DNA from: Candidatus Protochlamydia phocaeensis
GTDB taxonomy: Bacteria > Chlamydiota > Chlamydiia > Chlamydiales > Parachlamydiaceae
Length of the DNA stretch: 64,000 nt
Assembly: GCF_001545115.1 (NCBI RefSeq)
Contig: NZ_FCNU01000032.1
Coordinates: forward strand, 1 to 64,000
Direction: 5' to 3'
In this document: in pieces, positions 25,569-33,354 of the stretch
Layout: each line of letters begins with the position of its first letter
How positions within the stretch are numbered: position 1 is the first letter of the stretch
Notes under the pieces: model-generated
What the model was told of the DNA's origin: nothing
What the model saw: only the letters and a program-made list of their open reading frames with translations
Database searches by the model: none
Translations under genes and position numbers: made by a program

Positions 25569-26198
25569 TTATTCTATTCCAAGTTTTTTTATCCTTGCTC
25601 TTCTATTTTGAAACCACTGTTGAAGCTTAATGACAGGAATATTTAACTTCTCAGAGAATCGCTTATAATCTTCTCGGACTGGATAGGGTTGCTCTTTAAA
25701 TCTCTTAATCAGATAATACGTTTGTTCGTTATTCAGGCGTTTCCGTCTTTTTTTGTGAGAAGCCTCGCTTTGACTCTTCTCCGTTAAAAATTCGGGGGCT
25801 GATGTTGAAGAAAAACGGTCCCACTCAATGCGTTTTCTTTTGCGAGAAGTCTCGCTTGAACTATTTTCCGTTAAACGCTCGGAGTCGGAGTCTGATTTGG
25901 AAGAAAAATGGTCCCTTTCAATGCATTTTCGCTTGTGAGAAGCCTCGCATGGACTCTTTTCCATCAAATCCTTAAAATCTGTAGAAAAATGGATCCACTC
26001 AAAAGGCTCCGGCAAGACGGGAGCTGAAACTCGCTCCATCATTTCTCGCAAGATTTCGCTTATTTTTAAAGCCTGTTCTCTCATTTGCTGATGCTCGATC
26101 TCCTCCTCCTCAGAAATAGGCAATCGGCGAAACTCTTCTAACCCCAATTGTTGAAGCGATGGCAAGTAAGGTGTTATACAACTAGTTTGATTCATCAT
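25569..26198 (-). CDS. homeodomain protein with NLS-like basic repeats
   Basis: A 209-residue protein with a C-terminal homeodomain (residues 148-207). Numbered as a 60-residue homeodomain, it has R5 (R152), L16 (L163), F20 (F167), Y25 (Y172), W48 (W195), F49, Q50, N51 (N198), R53 (R200), and the recognition helix reads QQWFQNRRARIKK. Residues ~80-153 hold three imperfect repeats of ~28 residues, each with a Lys/Arg cluster (SHKRKCIE, SRKRKRIEW, SHKKRRKRL) and, in the first two, acidic D-F/RFSS segments; the clusters look like nuclear localisation signals. Residues 1-70 are acidic and helical. It has no signal peptide. Homeodomains are eukaryotic DNA-binding modules, so a secreted nucleomodulin acting on host chromatin is the leading inference. 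A bacterial regulator role is not excluded. Confidence 0.88.
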   Translation of the reverse strand: MMNQTSCITPYLPSLQQLGLEEFRRLPISEEEEIEHQQMREQALKISEILREMMERVSAPVLPEPFEWIHFSTDFKDLMEKSPCEASHKRKCIERDHFSSKSDSDSERLTENSSSETSRKRKRIEWDRFSSTSAPEFLTEKSQSEASHKKRRKRLNNEQTYYLIKRFKEQPYPVREDYKRFSEKLNIPVIKLQQWFQNRRARIKKLGIE

Positions 26199-26491
26199 TC
26201 ATTCTCTCGTTAAATAATTAATTTTTTATTATAAATTGATTTTTATTTTCTCAATCGTGATTCTTATCGTTCTCCATTAAATTAAACAAAAATTAGTTAA
26301 AAAAATCACTCTTATAACCTTCAAATTTATATAGTTGTTTTATTAATATAAAGAAATTACATTTCGATATTCAATTATTAAACTCTTTAACAATTAAAGA
26401 CAGAACGATCAGTAAAGCCCATCGCTGCAGGTAAGCGATTACTATGATTCTAGATAAAATTAAAGAGGCTTAAGAAAGGATTAAGGAATGG
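26199..26491. other. AT-rich intergenic region upstream of the homeodomain gene
   Basis: About 290 bp with very high AT content (runs such as ttatataaattga). It presumably holds the promoter of the homeodomain gene. No tRNA, repeat family member or further gene is recognised, apart from the 3' end of the next minus-strand gene at 26492. Confidence 0.5.
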
Positions 26492-27193
26492 CTAAGTCAT
26501 TACTTGAAGTCCCTTAAGAGCAAGCTGGGGATGATGATTAATCCAGGCGAAGCACGCTTTGCCCAAACGGATAGGAACATTGACGCGCTTGCCTTCCACA
26601 AAAAAAGGCGTAGCGACAGTATGCTCGCGCATCCATTTCTGAAGGCGCTTAAACAAGGCTGTATTGGGGAATTCTTCGCTTTCTCTAACGGTTTTTACTT
26701 GAAAGGCAGCATCTTGATAGAGTTGAGGATAAGAAAATTGAATTCCCCAATAAATGCTTTCATTCCCAAATACCATCGAGCGAAATTTACCATCCGCTTT
26801 GGAATAATCAAAACGATGGGACTGCAATTGAATAACGGGTTTATTGACTTTGATGAGCTGCTGTTCGGAATTAATGTGAACCGCATATAACGCCTCTATT
26901 GTCTGAGTAAAAGCGCAAGAAAAATAGGAGCGCAGGCGGCTATCTTGGGGAAGCTGCCCATTTTTAAGCGCTTCAATATAGCAGCGGTAGCAATCCAAAA
27001 ACTCTTCTTTGGAAATTTCCCCTTCTTGAATGCGGGTCGGCCCGCTAATTAAAAAAAGGCGAAAGTCGCTTAATGCGTTTAGAAGCGCTTCCATTTCATG
27101 GCTATCTACCAAAAGCGGACATTTCAGCCATTTCGAAGCTTGCAGCGGCAGCCCGATTTTGGAATGAATGGGTAAAGAAGGATGGAAAGGCAT
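26492..27193 (-). CDS. conserved-looking hypothetical protein, lspA operon
   Basis: A 233-residue protein if it starts at the ATG at 27193, four bases after the lspA stop; an upstream in-frame start at 27253 would overlap lspA by 56 bp and is less likely. No transmembrane segment or signal peptide is evident. Contents include GPTRIQEGEISKEEFLDCYRCYIEALKNG and a stretch of beta-like aromatic residues (GNESIYWGIQFSYPQLYQDAAF, in parts). I do not recognise the domain. Tight coupling to lspA suggests co-expression with lipoprotein processing. Confidence 0.65.
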   Translation of the reverse strand: MPFHPSLPIHSKIGLPLQASKWLKCPLLVDSHEMEALLNALSDFRLFLISGPTRIQEGEISKEEFLDCYRCYIEALKNGQLPQDSRLRSYFSCAFTQTIEALYAVHINSEQQLIKVNKPVIQLQSHRFDYSKADGKFRSMVFGNESIYWGIQFSYPQLYQDAAFQVKTVRESEEFPNTALFKRLQKWMREHTVATPFFVEGKRVNVPIRLGKACFAWINHHPQLALKGLQVMT

Positions 27194-27197
27194 AGGT

Positions 27198-27725
27198 TTA
27201 AGCTTTAATCCAAGAAAGCAGGAATAAAAGGCCGATTCCGATTGAAATCGCACTATCTGCTATATTAAAAACAGGAAAATCATAACCCCATAAAACAAAA
27301 TGCAGCATATCTACGACATGCCCATAAATAAAAAAGTCCAAAACATTGCCTACCGCGCCTGCAATAATGAGAATTAAGGGGAGCTGCCAGGCACGCGTGG
27401 AATTGTAAAAAAATAAATAAATGCTCAAGCCACTGATCAAAATAATGCGCAAAACAATAAGAGGAAGCTGATAATTTCCTAAAAAACCCCAAGCTGCCCC
27501 TTTATTTGTCATATGATTGATGGAAAATTCAATTCCCCACAGATTTCGAAAAATACCGATTCCTCCATAGGGATACCAATAAGTCGATGCATCCATCAAA
27601 GGGATAAAGCGATAAACGAGAAATTTACTCAGCTGGTCGGCTAATAGGATAAATAAACCAACCGTCAAAATCTGATACAAAAGCTTAAGTTTATTTGTCT
27701 CTATTGCAGCATAGGTCTCATTCAT
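27198..27725 (-). CDS. lspA: lipoprotein signal peptidase LspA
   Basis: A 175-residue aspartyl protease of the inner membrane that removes signal peptides from diacylglyceryl-modified prolipoproteins. Four hydrophobic helices are visible. The conserved NKGAAWGFL (~75-83), the catalytic motif GAVGNVLDFFIYGHVVDMLHF (~124-144, catalytic Asp in LDF) and VFNIADSAISIGIGLL (~152-167, second catalytic Asp) are all present. dksA lies 10 bp upstream, as in Chlamydia genomes. Confidence 0.95.
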   Translation of the reverse strand: MNETYAAIETNKLKLLYQILTVGLFILLADQLSKFLVYRFIPLMDASTYWYPYGGIGIFRNLWGIEFSINHMTNKGAAWGFLGNYQLPLIVLRIILISGLSIYLFFYNSTRAWQLPLILIIAGAVGNVLDFFIYGHVVDMLHFVLWGYDFPVFNIADSAISIGIGLLFLLSWIKA

Positions 27726-27734
27726 GCCATCTTC

Positions 27735-28100
27735 CTACAGTAAACCCTTCTCAAATTTTTCTTGGGCTTTGACAGTCATAGTCGCATAAGGAACAGCCTC
27801 TAAGCGAGCCAGAGGGATCTCTTCCCCTGTAATATCACAGGTTCCATATGTATTTTCCTCGATCTTTTCTAAAGCGCGATCGATTTGTCTTAAAATGGCA
27901 TATTCTTTACTTGTCACCTCTAAGCTAATGGTGCGATCAAAGTCATCTGTCCCTTGATCAGCCTGGTGCTGGGAATAACCGGTCGCCTCATCGGGAGTCT
28001 TTACTTCAGCAGTCGACCCTTTTAAAGAATGAGTTAACTGTCTGCGCATATCTTCTAGGCGCTTCTTAAATTTTGCAATATCTGCTTTTTTTAGTGCCAT
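27735..28100 (-). CDS. dksA: DksA/TraR-family protein lacking zinc-finger cysteines
   Basis: A 121-residue transcription factor of the DksA/TraR family, which acts through the RNA polymerase secondary channel. The start at 28100 is chosen because AGGAGG precedes it; an ATG six codons upstream lacks that. An N-terminal coiled coil (~5-30) is followed by an acidic Asp-containing tip (ADQGTDDFDRTISLEV) and a C-terminal globular part. The zinc finger keeps only C88 (TCDITGEEIPLARLEA); positions 91, 109 and 112 are Thr, Thr and Ala, so Zn binding is probably lost, as in some DksA2-type paralogues. Confidence 0.88.
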   Translation of the reverse strand: MALKKADIAKFKKRLEDMRRQLTHSLKGSTAEVKTPDEATGYSQHQADQGTDDFDRTISLEVTSKEYAILRQIDRALEKIEENTYGTCDITGEEIPLARLEAVPYATMTVKAQEKFEKGLL

Positions 28101-28166
28101 GTTAAGCCTCCTGTTCATTTGCAGCTAATCTGAAAAAAGGCTAAAGCCTATAACAAACCCTTTAAA

Positions 28167-28637
28167 TTAAGCAAGAACTTGTCTTTCATCTTTACTATGA
28201 ATGCCTTTAATCGCCTCTTCCAGCTCGCCTAAATCTTTAAATCTTTTATACACACATGCAAAGCGAATATAAGCAATGGGATCCAATGCCTGCAGGTGCT
28301 TCATTGCCATTTCTCCCAGTCGAGTCGTGCTAATCTCCTGTACATGGGATTGCATCAATTCATGCGTAATGCGAGAAGCCAATGCAATGACTTGATCATA
28401 ACTGATCTTTGTATGCCGGCAAGCAGCCGCCAGTCCATTGATTAGTTTTTGCTGATTAAAATCCTCATACGTTCCATCGCGTTTTTTCACTTGCACTGTC
28501 AATTCAATCGTCTCAAATGTCGTGAACCGCTTGAAACATTGCAAACATTCCCGCCTTCTTCGAATGGCATTCATTTCCGTTGCATCGCGAGAATCTGTAA
28601 CTTTTAGCCCTTCATGATGACAAAAGGGACATTTCAT
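28167..28637 (-). CDS. nrdR: NrdR, repressor of ribonucleotide reductase genes
   Basis: A 156-residue regulator that starts at 28637, where GGAAGAGCAGAG precedes MKCPFC; a longer frame to 28682 is less likely. The zinc ribbon has C3, C6, C31 and C34 (MKCPFC and RRECLQCFKRFTT). The ATP-cone domain (VKKRDGTYEDFNQQKLINGL, ~49-68) binds ATP/dATP. NrdR senses dATP and represses nrd operons. The RNR operon lies in the same window at 55125-58511, but I see no clear pair of NrdR boxes in front of it. Confidence 0.95.
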   Translation of the reverse strand: MKCPFCHHEGLKVTDSRDATEMNAIRRRRECLQCFKRFTTFETIELTVQVKKRDGTYEDFNQQKLINGLAAACRHTKISYDQVIALASRITHELMQSHVQEISTTRLGEMAMKHLQALDPIAYIRFACVYKRFKDLGELEEAIKGIHSKDERQVLA

Positions 28638-28682
28638 ATCTCTGCTCTTCCTTTCTTGAGAATATCTTGCCTTACATCCCAT

Positions 28683-29468
28683 TAAGCGGAGAGTTAACCC
28701 ACCATTAGAGATAATTTTTTGTAGGTAAATTGTTGTATTTCACTACTAAGAAGCAAACAGTTTATACATTTGAATTAATTATAAATCAAAGCTAATTATT
28801 TTTCTCATTTTTCAAACAATTTATCATAAAAAAAATTAACCTTTATTTAGAGATTCTCGTTTATTCCTAATAACCGGGATTTTGAGTTTTTTGCGCCCTT
28901 TGAACTGACGAGAAAGCACTCGCAGATGAAAATGGCAAGCAAGTCTATATTTTTCATATTGACCTCCTTGTCATTTGTTCATTTCCGAGGCTTTGATGCA
29001 ATCGAAAGAATGAAAAGCTCAAAACCAGGCTAATAGCCTATTCGGCAACAGTCTCTAACCCATGGCCATAAATAATTTGCTGAAAATATCTAAGGCCTAT
29101 TTAAGAGTCTAGGAAAATTTAGAAATCATTAAAAACCTAGGATTCCGGTATAAGTTCCCATTAAAATTACCGATTCTTAGACAGGCGGATTAAAAAACGC
29201 TAATGACTAGGTTAGCCGTTCTTTCTCGGAAGCAAGAGCCTTTTCTAGAGGAAAAAATGCAAATTAGCCCTTAGCCGTTTTAAGAAATCTTCTTATGAAA
29301 TCGCCGACAGTTTTTAAACCATTTATATTTGAATAGTATAATCTCATTAAAACAAACAATCTTCAAAACAAAACAATTAAATATTTTCATTCAATTGAAT
29401 TTAAACTTGATTTTTAACAAATAAAGGTTAAAATTTAAGGTAAAAAAATTTAAATTTAAGCTTTTCTT
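28683..29468. other. 786-bp gene-free region with repeats
   Basis: No protein-coding frame with support is seen. It contains a family-1 palindrome at 28868-29035, and near 29120-29160 and 29190-29230 sequences resembling family-2 arms (ttaaaaacctaggattccgg; ttaaaaaacgctaatgacta). The last ~130 bp are AT-rich and presumably carry the mnmA promoter. Confidence 0.5.
28868..29035. repeat. family-1 palindromic intergenic repeat
   Basis: A 168-bp palindrome. The left arm TAATAACCGGGATTTTGAGT pairs with the right arm gctcaaaaccaggctaatag. The internal sequence ctttgaactgacgagaaagc and the facing gatgcaatcgaaagaatg match the copy at 34392-34559 closely, including the aaaatggcaag / gtcatttgttcatttcc core. 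Confidence 0.7.
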
Positions 29469-30584
29469 ATGAATCAAAATAAAACGGTTATAGTAGGCAT
29501 GTCAGGAGGCGTTGATTCGTCTGTTTCGGCTTTATTATTGAAACAGCAAGGCTATCGCGTCATTGGACTGTTTATGAAAAATTGGGAAGAAAAAGATGAA
29601 AATGGCGTTTGCCGTTCTGCTTACGACTATGAGGATGTCCGCCGCGTCTGTGAGCAAATTGATATTCCCTATTATGCCGTTAATTTTGTCGAGGACTATT
29701 GGAACCAAGTCTTTACCCAATTTCTTGCCGATTTTAAAAAAGGACTGACGCCTAATCCCGATATTCTATGCAACAGAGAAATCAAATTTAAGGTCTTTTT
29801 AGATAAGGCCATGGAGTTGGGGGCAGACTATCTGGCAACGGGGCATTACTGCCAGAATGTTTTTCATGACGGTCATCCTTCCCTTGTCAAGGGAATGGAT
29901 GCCAATAAAGATCAAACGTATTTTCTCTATACGCTTAATCGGCGCATTTTGGACAAAGTTCTTTTTCCTGTTGGCGGATTGGAAAAAAGCGAGGTGCGAA
30001 ACCTGGCCCGCCAATCTCGGCTTGCAACTTCAGAGAAAAAGGACAGTACGGGAATTTGCTTTATTGGGAAGCGGGACTTCCGCACCTTTCTTAGTCAATA
30101 TATTGCCATGCAGCCGGGCTGTTTTGAAACGTTGCAAGGCAAAAAAGTCGGACAACATCTGGGAACCGCCTATTATACTCTCGGGCAGCGCAAGGGATTG
30201 GGCATTGGTGGACCCGGAGAGGCCTGGTTTGTCGTGGGAAAAGATATTGAACGCGGCATCGTTTTTGTCGAACAAGGGGCTGACCATCCCGCCCTTTACT
30301 GCGATGAGCTTTTTGCTACCGATCTGAGCTGGATAGCCGAGCAGCCGCCCGTCCTGCCCTTTTCTTGCCAGGCAAAGGTGCGCTATCGCCAGATCGATCA
30401 GCCTTGCACTATCCAAAAAATAGAAGCCGGCAAAGCCTGGGTGACATTTGCGAATCCTCAACGTGCCGTCACTCCAGGCCAGTCGATTGTCTTTTATGAA
30501 GGCACTCATTGCTTGGGCGGCGGAGTGATCCAACAGGCAGGGCCCTCTTATTATCAGCAAGGCAAGCCATTGCCAGCGGAATGA
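29469..30584 (+). CDS. mnmA: tRNA-specific 2-thiouridylase MnmA
   Basis: A 371-residue enzyme that thiolates U34 of tRNA-Lys, -Glu and -Gln in the cytoplasm. The PP-loop SGGVDSS (12-18) binds ATP. The catalytic cysteines are C101 (NPDILCNREIKF) and C197 (DSTGICFIGKRDF), both conserved. The KDQTYFLYTL and LGQRKGLGIGG motifs and the C-terminal beta-barrel are present. Length is normal (~360-370). Confidence 0.97.
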   Translation: MNQNKTVIVGMSGGVDSSVSALLLKQQGYRVIGLFMKNWEEKDENGVCRSAYDYEDVRRVCEQIDIPYYAVNFVEDYWNQVFTQFLADFKKGLTPNPDILCNREIKFKVFLDKAMELGADYLATGHYCQNVFHDGHPSLVKGMDANKDQTYFLYTLNRRILDKVLFPVGGLEKSEVRNLARQSRLATSEKKDSTGICFIGKRDFRTFLSQYIAMQPGCFETLQGKKVGQHLGTAYYTLGQRKGLGIGGPGEAWFVVGKDIERGIVFVEQGADHPALYCDELFATDLSWIAEQPPVLPFSCQAKVRYRQIDQPCTIQKIEAGKAWVTFANPQRAVTPGQSIVFYEGTHCLGGGVIQQAGPSYYQQGKPLPAE

Positions 30585-30660
30585 ACCTGCAAGGAAAAAT
30601 TGAAGGGAAACCCCTTTTTCTTTATAAGAAGATCTTTCTTAATCGGAATAGGGATGTCTT

Positions 30661-31206
30661 ATGCTCGCCAGTCTTCAACAGGCCAAAGGATGGCTGTTAG
30701 CCCTCATTTTCATCAGCCTTTTAGCTGCAGGCTATGCCTATCAATCGACTCCCTTTCACCTATTGGAACAACGGCAAGAAGAGATTGTAGAAGCTGCCAA
30801 GCAGCTTCCACAAAGCGGAATATTGAAGCAAAATCCGGATGGTTATGTCTATCTCAAGGTTGATGATCAATACATTCATCGCCTCTTGCCCTTTGTGGAT
30901 GAACCCGGTTTTCACAAACCCGGCTCGCTTAACCGGCCAAGCAAAGTCGGGGCGCATATTAGCGTCATGTATAAAAAAGAAGGGCAGGAAAGCCGCCCTA
31001 TTGAAGAGCTTGGCAAGGCTTATTCCTTTCGCATCAAAGATTTTAGATATGTCAAATCAAAAGGCAAAACATTTGCCATCCTTGAATTAGACGCGCCTGA
31101 GCTCGAGCAATTAAGAGAGCGATATGGTCTGTCTCCTAAATTGCTCGGTCACGAATTTCACATTACCATAGCGGAAAAATTTAAAAATCATTCACGCGGT
31201 CGATAA
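30661..31206 (+). CDS. exported 2H-phosphoesterase-like protein
   Basis: A 181-residue protein. Residues 10-27 form a signal peptide or anchor (GWLLALIFISLLAAGYAY). The mature part contains two H-x-S/T motifs, H99-I-S101-V in KVGAHISVMY and H167-I-T169-I in GHEFHITIAEKF, the signature of 2H phosphoesterases (RNA ligase T, cyclic phosphodiesterase and LigT-like enzymes). The spacing of ~68 residues is compatible with that fold. The substrate is unknown; an extracytoplasmic location is unusual for the superfamily. Its 3' end overlaps the convergent LOG gene by 26 bp. Confidence 0.65.
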   Translation: MLASLQQAKGWLLALIFISLLAAGYAYQSTPFHLLEQRQEEIVEAAKQLPQSGILKQNPDGYVYLKVDDQYIHRLLPFVDEPGFHKPGSLNRPSKVGAHISVMYKKEGQESRPIEELGKAYSFRIKDFRYVKSKGKTFAILELDAPELEQLRERYGLSPKLLGHEFHITIAEKFKNHSRGR

Positions 31207-32257
31207 GCAAGCGCAGTAAGCCAAAATGCTTGTGATTATGCTCGAAAGCCAGCCGAGGCAAGTTCAGATGGTCCGTTTCTTCGGGCAAAGCGCTTGTTGA
31301 ATAAAACGTTCCCGATTTAAGCAAAGGTGCAAAGTCCGCATGCAAGCTCTCTATCTGCTCTTGGGTAAGCGGAGTTAGCATTCGGATAACCAAGATATCC
31401 TTTACATATCGGCTTGAATGGTATCGGTGGTAGAAATGCTGGATATGCTCGGCAGCGGCCTCTACTGTGGGCGCTCGATAAAAAAGATGAAGATCTTCTG
31501 AGCTGATCCAGCCATTGTCTAGTAGATTTTTATTTACATATTCCATCCAGGCTTGCCAATAAGACCTGCCTTCGCCTTCCAGCAAGACAACGGGGACTAT
31601 ATTGGCTTTTCCCGTCTGAATCAGTGTCAAGACTTCAAAGAGTTCATCTTGAGTTCCGACTCCTCCTGGAAAAGCAGCGATGGCGTCCGAATGGCTGAGG
31701 AACATGAGTTTGCGGGTGAAGAAATAGCGAAAAGTAATGAGCTTGGGATCTCCGGCTAATAAAGAATTGATAGGTGCTTCAAAGGGAAGACGGATAGACA
31801 AGCCAAAGCTCGACTCTTTCTGGGCCCCCTCTAAGCCAGCTTTCATAATTCCATCGGCCGCACCCGTAATGCAGACCCATCCATGCCTGGCCATTTCTGC
31901 ACTAAAGGCCTTCGCTGCCACATAATCGGGATGATCGGGCGGGGTGCGTGCGGATCCGAAAATACTAATGCGTTTTCCTGAAGGATACTGATTAAAAATG
32001 CGGTAAGCATAGCGCATTTCCTTAAAAGCACGTGTCATGAGCTTGAGCTGCCCCAAGTCATACCCCTCCTTGGCCATTTTCAAGCTTCCATAAATAATTT
32101 GGCCGACAAGATCTGCCTCAAGAGAGTCGGGTTTAGCACCGATAAACGCCAAGAGATCATTAATTTTCTGATTGAGCTCTTCTTTAAAAGGATCGGGCAG
32201 CGTTTCTTCTTCTTTTGCAATTTCCGGCATGTGGTAGCTTCCATTAAAGAGGTTCAA
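31181..32257 (-). CDS. LOG-family (TIGR00730-like) protein, large form
   Basis: A 358-residue protein with a Rossmann-like LOG domain at ~85-265. The motif PGGVGTQDELFEVLT (~197-211) is the PGGxGTxxE signature, and SIFGSARTPPDHPDY (~99-113) is the nucleotide-binding start. LOG proteins are cytokinin-activating 5'-phosphoribohydrolases or related nucleotide hydrolases. The extra ~85 N-terminal and ~90 C-terminal residues fit the larger bacterial group. The true substrate cannot be assigned. It overlaps the neighbouring gene at the 3' end. Confidence 0.85.
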   Translation of the reverse strand: MNLFNGSYHMPEIAKEEETLPDPFKEELNQKINDLLAFIGAKPDSLEADLVGQIIYGSLKMAKEGYDLGQLKLMTRAFKEMRYAYRIFNQYPSGKRISIFGSARTPPDHPDYVAAKAFSAEMARHGWVCITGAADGIMKAGLEGAQKESSFGLSIRLPFEAPINSLLAGDPKLITFRYFFTRKLMFLSHSDAIAAFPGGVGTQDELFEVLTLIQTGKANIVPVVLLEGEGRSYWQAWMEYVNKNLLDNGWISSEDLHLFYRAPTVEAAAEHIQHFYHRYHSSRYVKDILVIRMLTPLTQEQIESLHADFAPLLKSGTFYSTSALPEETDHLNLPRLAFEHNHKHFGLLRLLIDRVNDF

Positions 32258-32289
32258 AGATATTTTATTTTTTCTGCCTAATTTCAGTT

Positions 32290-32396
32290 ATTTGGAGGAT
32301 GTCTTAAAACCCATAATAGCCTATATTGAGATTATCCTTTCCTAAGGGGAAAGATCTTGAATCTAAGTCATTAGTAGTTTTAATCCCTCCTCTTAT
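32290..32396. repeat. family-2 palindromic intergenic repeat
   Basis: The left arm GGATGTCTTAAAACCCATAA faces the right arm gtcattagtagttttaatcc. The central hairpin is tcctttcctaaggggaaaga. It lies between the LOG gene start and the hsp20 promoter. Confidence 0.65.
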
Positions 32397-32455
32397 TCCC
32401 TTGCATATTCTTAGTAGAATAAAAGGAAAGATAAAGAAAAGGCAATAAGATTATT

Positions 32456-32484
32456 TTGACTATTTTTTTTGTTCTTTTTATACA
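32456..32484 (+). promoter_or_regulatory. predicted sigma-66/70 promoter of hsp20
   Basis: TTGACT (32456-32461) and TATACA (32479-32484) are separated by 17 bp, close to consensus. They lie about 49 bp before the hsp20 start. No CIRCE (HrcA) element is recognised. Confidence 0.65.
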
Positions 32485-32532
32485 TCAAGCATACATTCAT
32501 GAGTTAAATCAATTATTCCAGGGAGGTTAATT

Positions 32533-32976
32533 ATGGACCGCGGTCGTAACCTTGTTCCACGCTCTTTTTTCCGTTTTCCCAGTTCTTTTCCCAGTTTATG
32601 GGAAGAGATGGAAGATAAGATGAATCAGTGGATCGGTTGGGGAAACGAAACGGGAGTGAGCGTATCGGAAGATGATCAAAATATCTACGTTGAAGCTCAG
32701 CTGCCTGGTTTAAAATCAGAAGACATCGATATTTCTTTCCATCAAAATACCCTCTGGATTAAAGGCGAGAAAAAGGAGGAAGAAGAAGATAAGGACAAAA
32801 AATTCTATCGTCGTGCAAGAAACTCCTTCTTTTATCAAGTAGAACTCCCCGCTCAAATTGAAGAGAACACCGAGCAAGCCAATTATCAGGACGGCATTTT
32901 AAAAATTACCTTTAAAAAGACTCAACAAAGTCAAATGCGCAAGATCCCCATCAAAAGTGAAGAGTCTTCAAAATAA
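32533..32976 (+). CDS. Hsp20/alpha-crystallin family small heat-shock protein
   Basis: A 147-residue ATP-independent holdase. It has a short N-terminal arm (RSFFRFPSSFPSLWEEM), an alpha-crystallin domain at ~38-135 (VSVSEDDQNIYVEAQLPGLKSEDIDISF; FFYQVELPAQIEENTEQANYQDGILKITF, in parts), and a C-terminal I-x-I motif (RKIPIK). Start supported by GGGAGG. It prevents aggregation during stress. The expected length is met. Confidence 0.93.
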   Translation: MDRGRNLVPRSFFRFPSSFPSLWEEMEDKMNQWIGWGNETGVSVSEDDQNIYVEAQLPGLKSEDIDISFHQNTLWIKGEKKEEEEDKDKKFYRRARNSFFYQVELPAQIEENTEQANYQDGILKITFKKTQQSQMRKIPIKSEESSK

Positions 32977-33139
32977 GACCTAGTTTTCTCACAAGATAGG
33001 CGGGTTCTTAACAATCGAAAAGGGCAATTACGACTCACTTGTGTTATCAAAGTGAGTTGTCTCTCAGCAAAGAGTTTAAAGAATGCGGGTGCAAGCCATT
33101 GCTCTAGCAGCCTTGATAGATGTTTGATGAAAGGAGCTA

Positions 33140-33300
33140 GCCCTCTTAGAGGGCGTATTAAAACCACTGATGACCTAGATTCGCATTCTTTTTCCTAGAA
33201 AGCGATAGGAGAAAAATAACCTCACATATCGATTATCCTAGATCGTGAACGGTCGCTTACACCTTCTTTCGTCAGTTAATGTCTTAAAAACTCTTTTTAT
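33140..33300. repeat. family-2 repeat, degenerate copy
   Basis: Within the 378-bp gap downstream of hsp20, CTCTTAGAGGGCGTATTAAA is followed by ccactgatgacctagattcg, the family-2 left arm. A matching right arm is poor. The rest of the gap has the promoter and RBS (GAAGGAGAATAACTT) of the next gene. Confidence 0.5.
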
Positions 33301-33354
33301 TTCCCAATAACTGAGCCTCTATGCATTTTTAATCTTTTTGAAGGAGAATAACTT

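Noticed and set aside
32400-32533. CIRCE element for HrcA control of hsp20
   Set aside because: No TTAGCACTC-N9-GAGTGCTAA inverted repeat is present.
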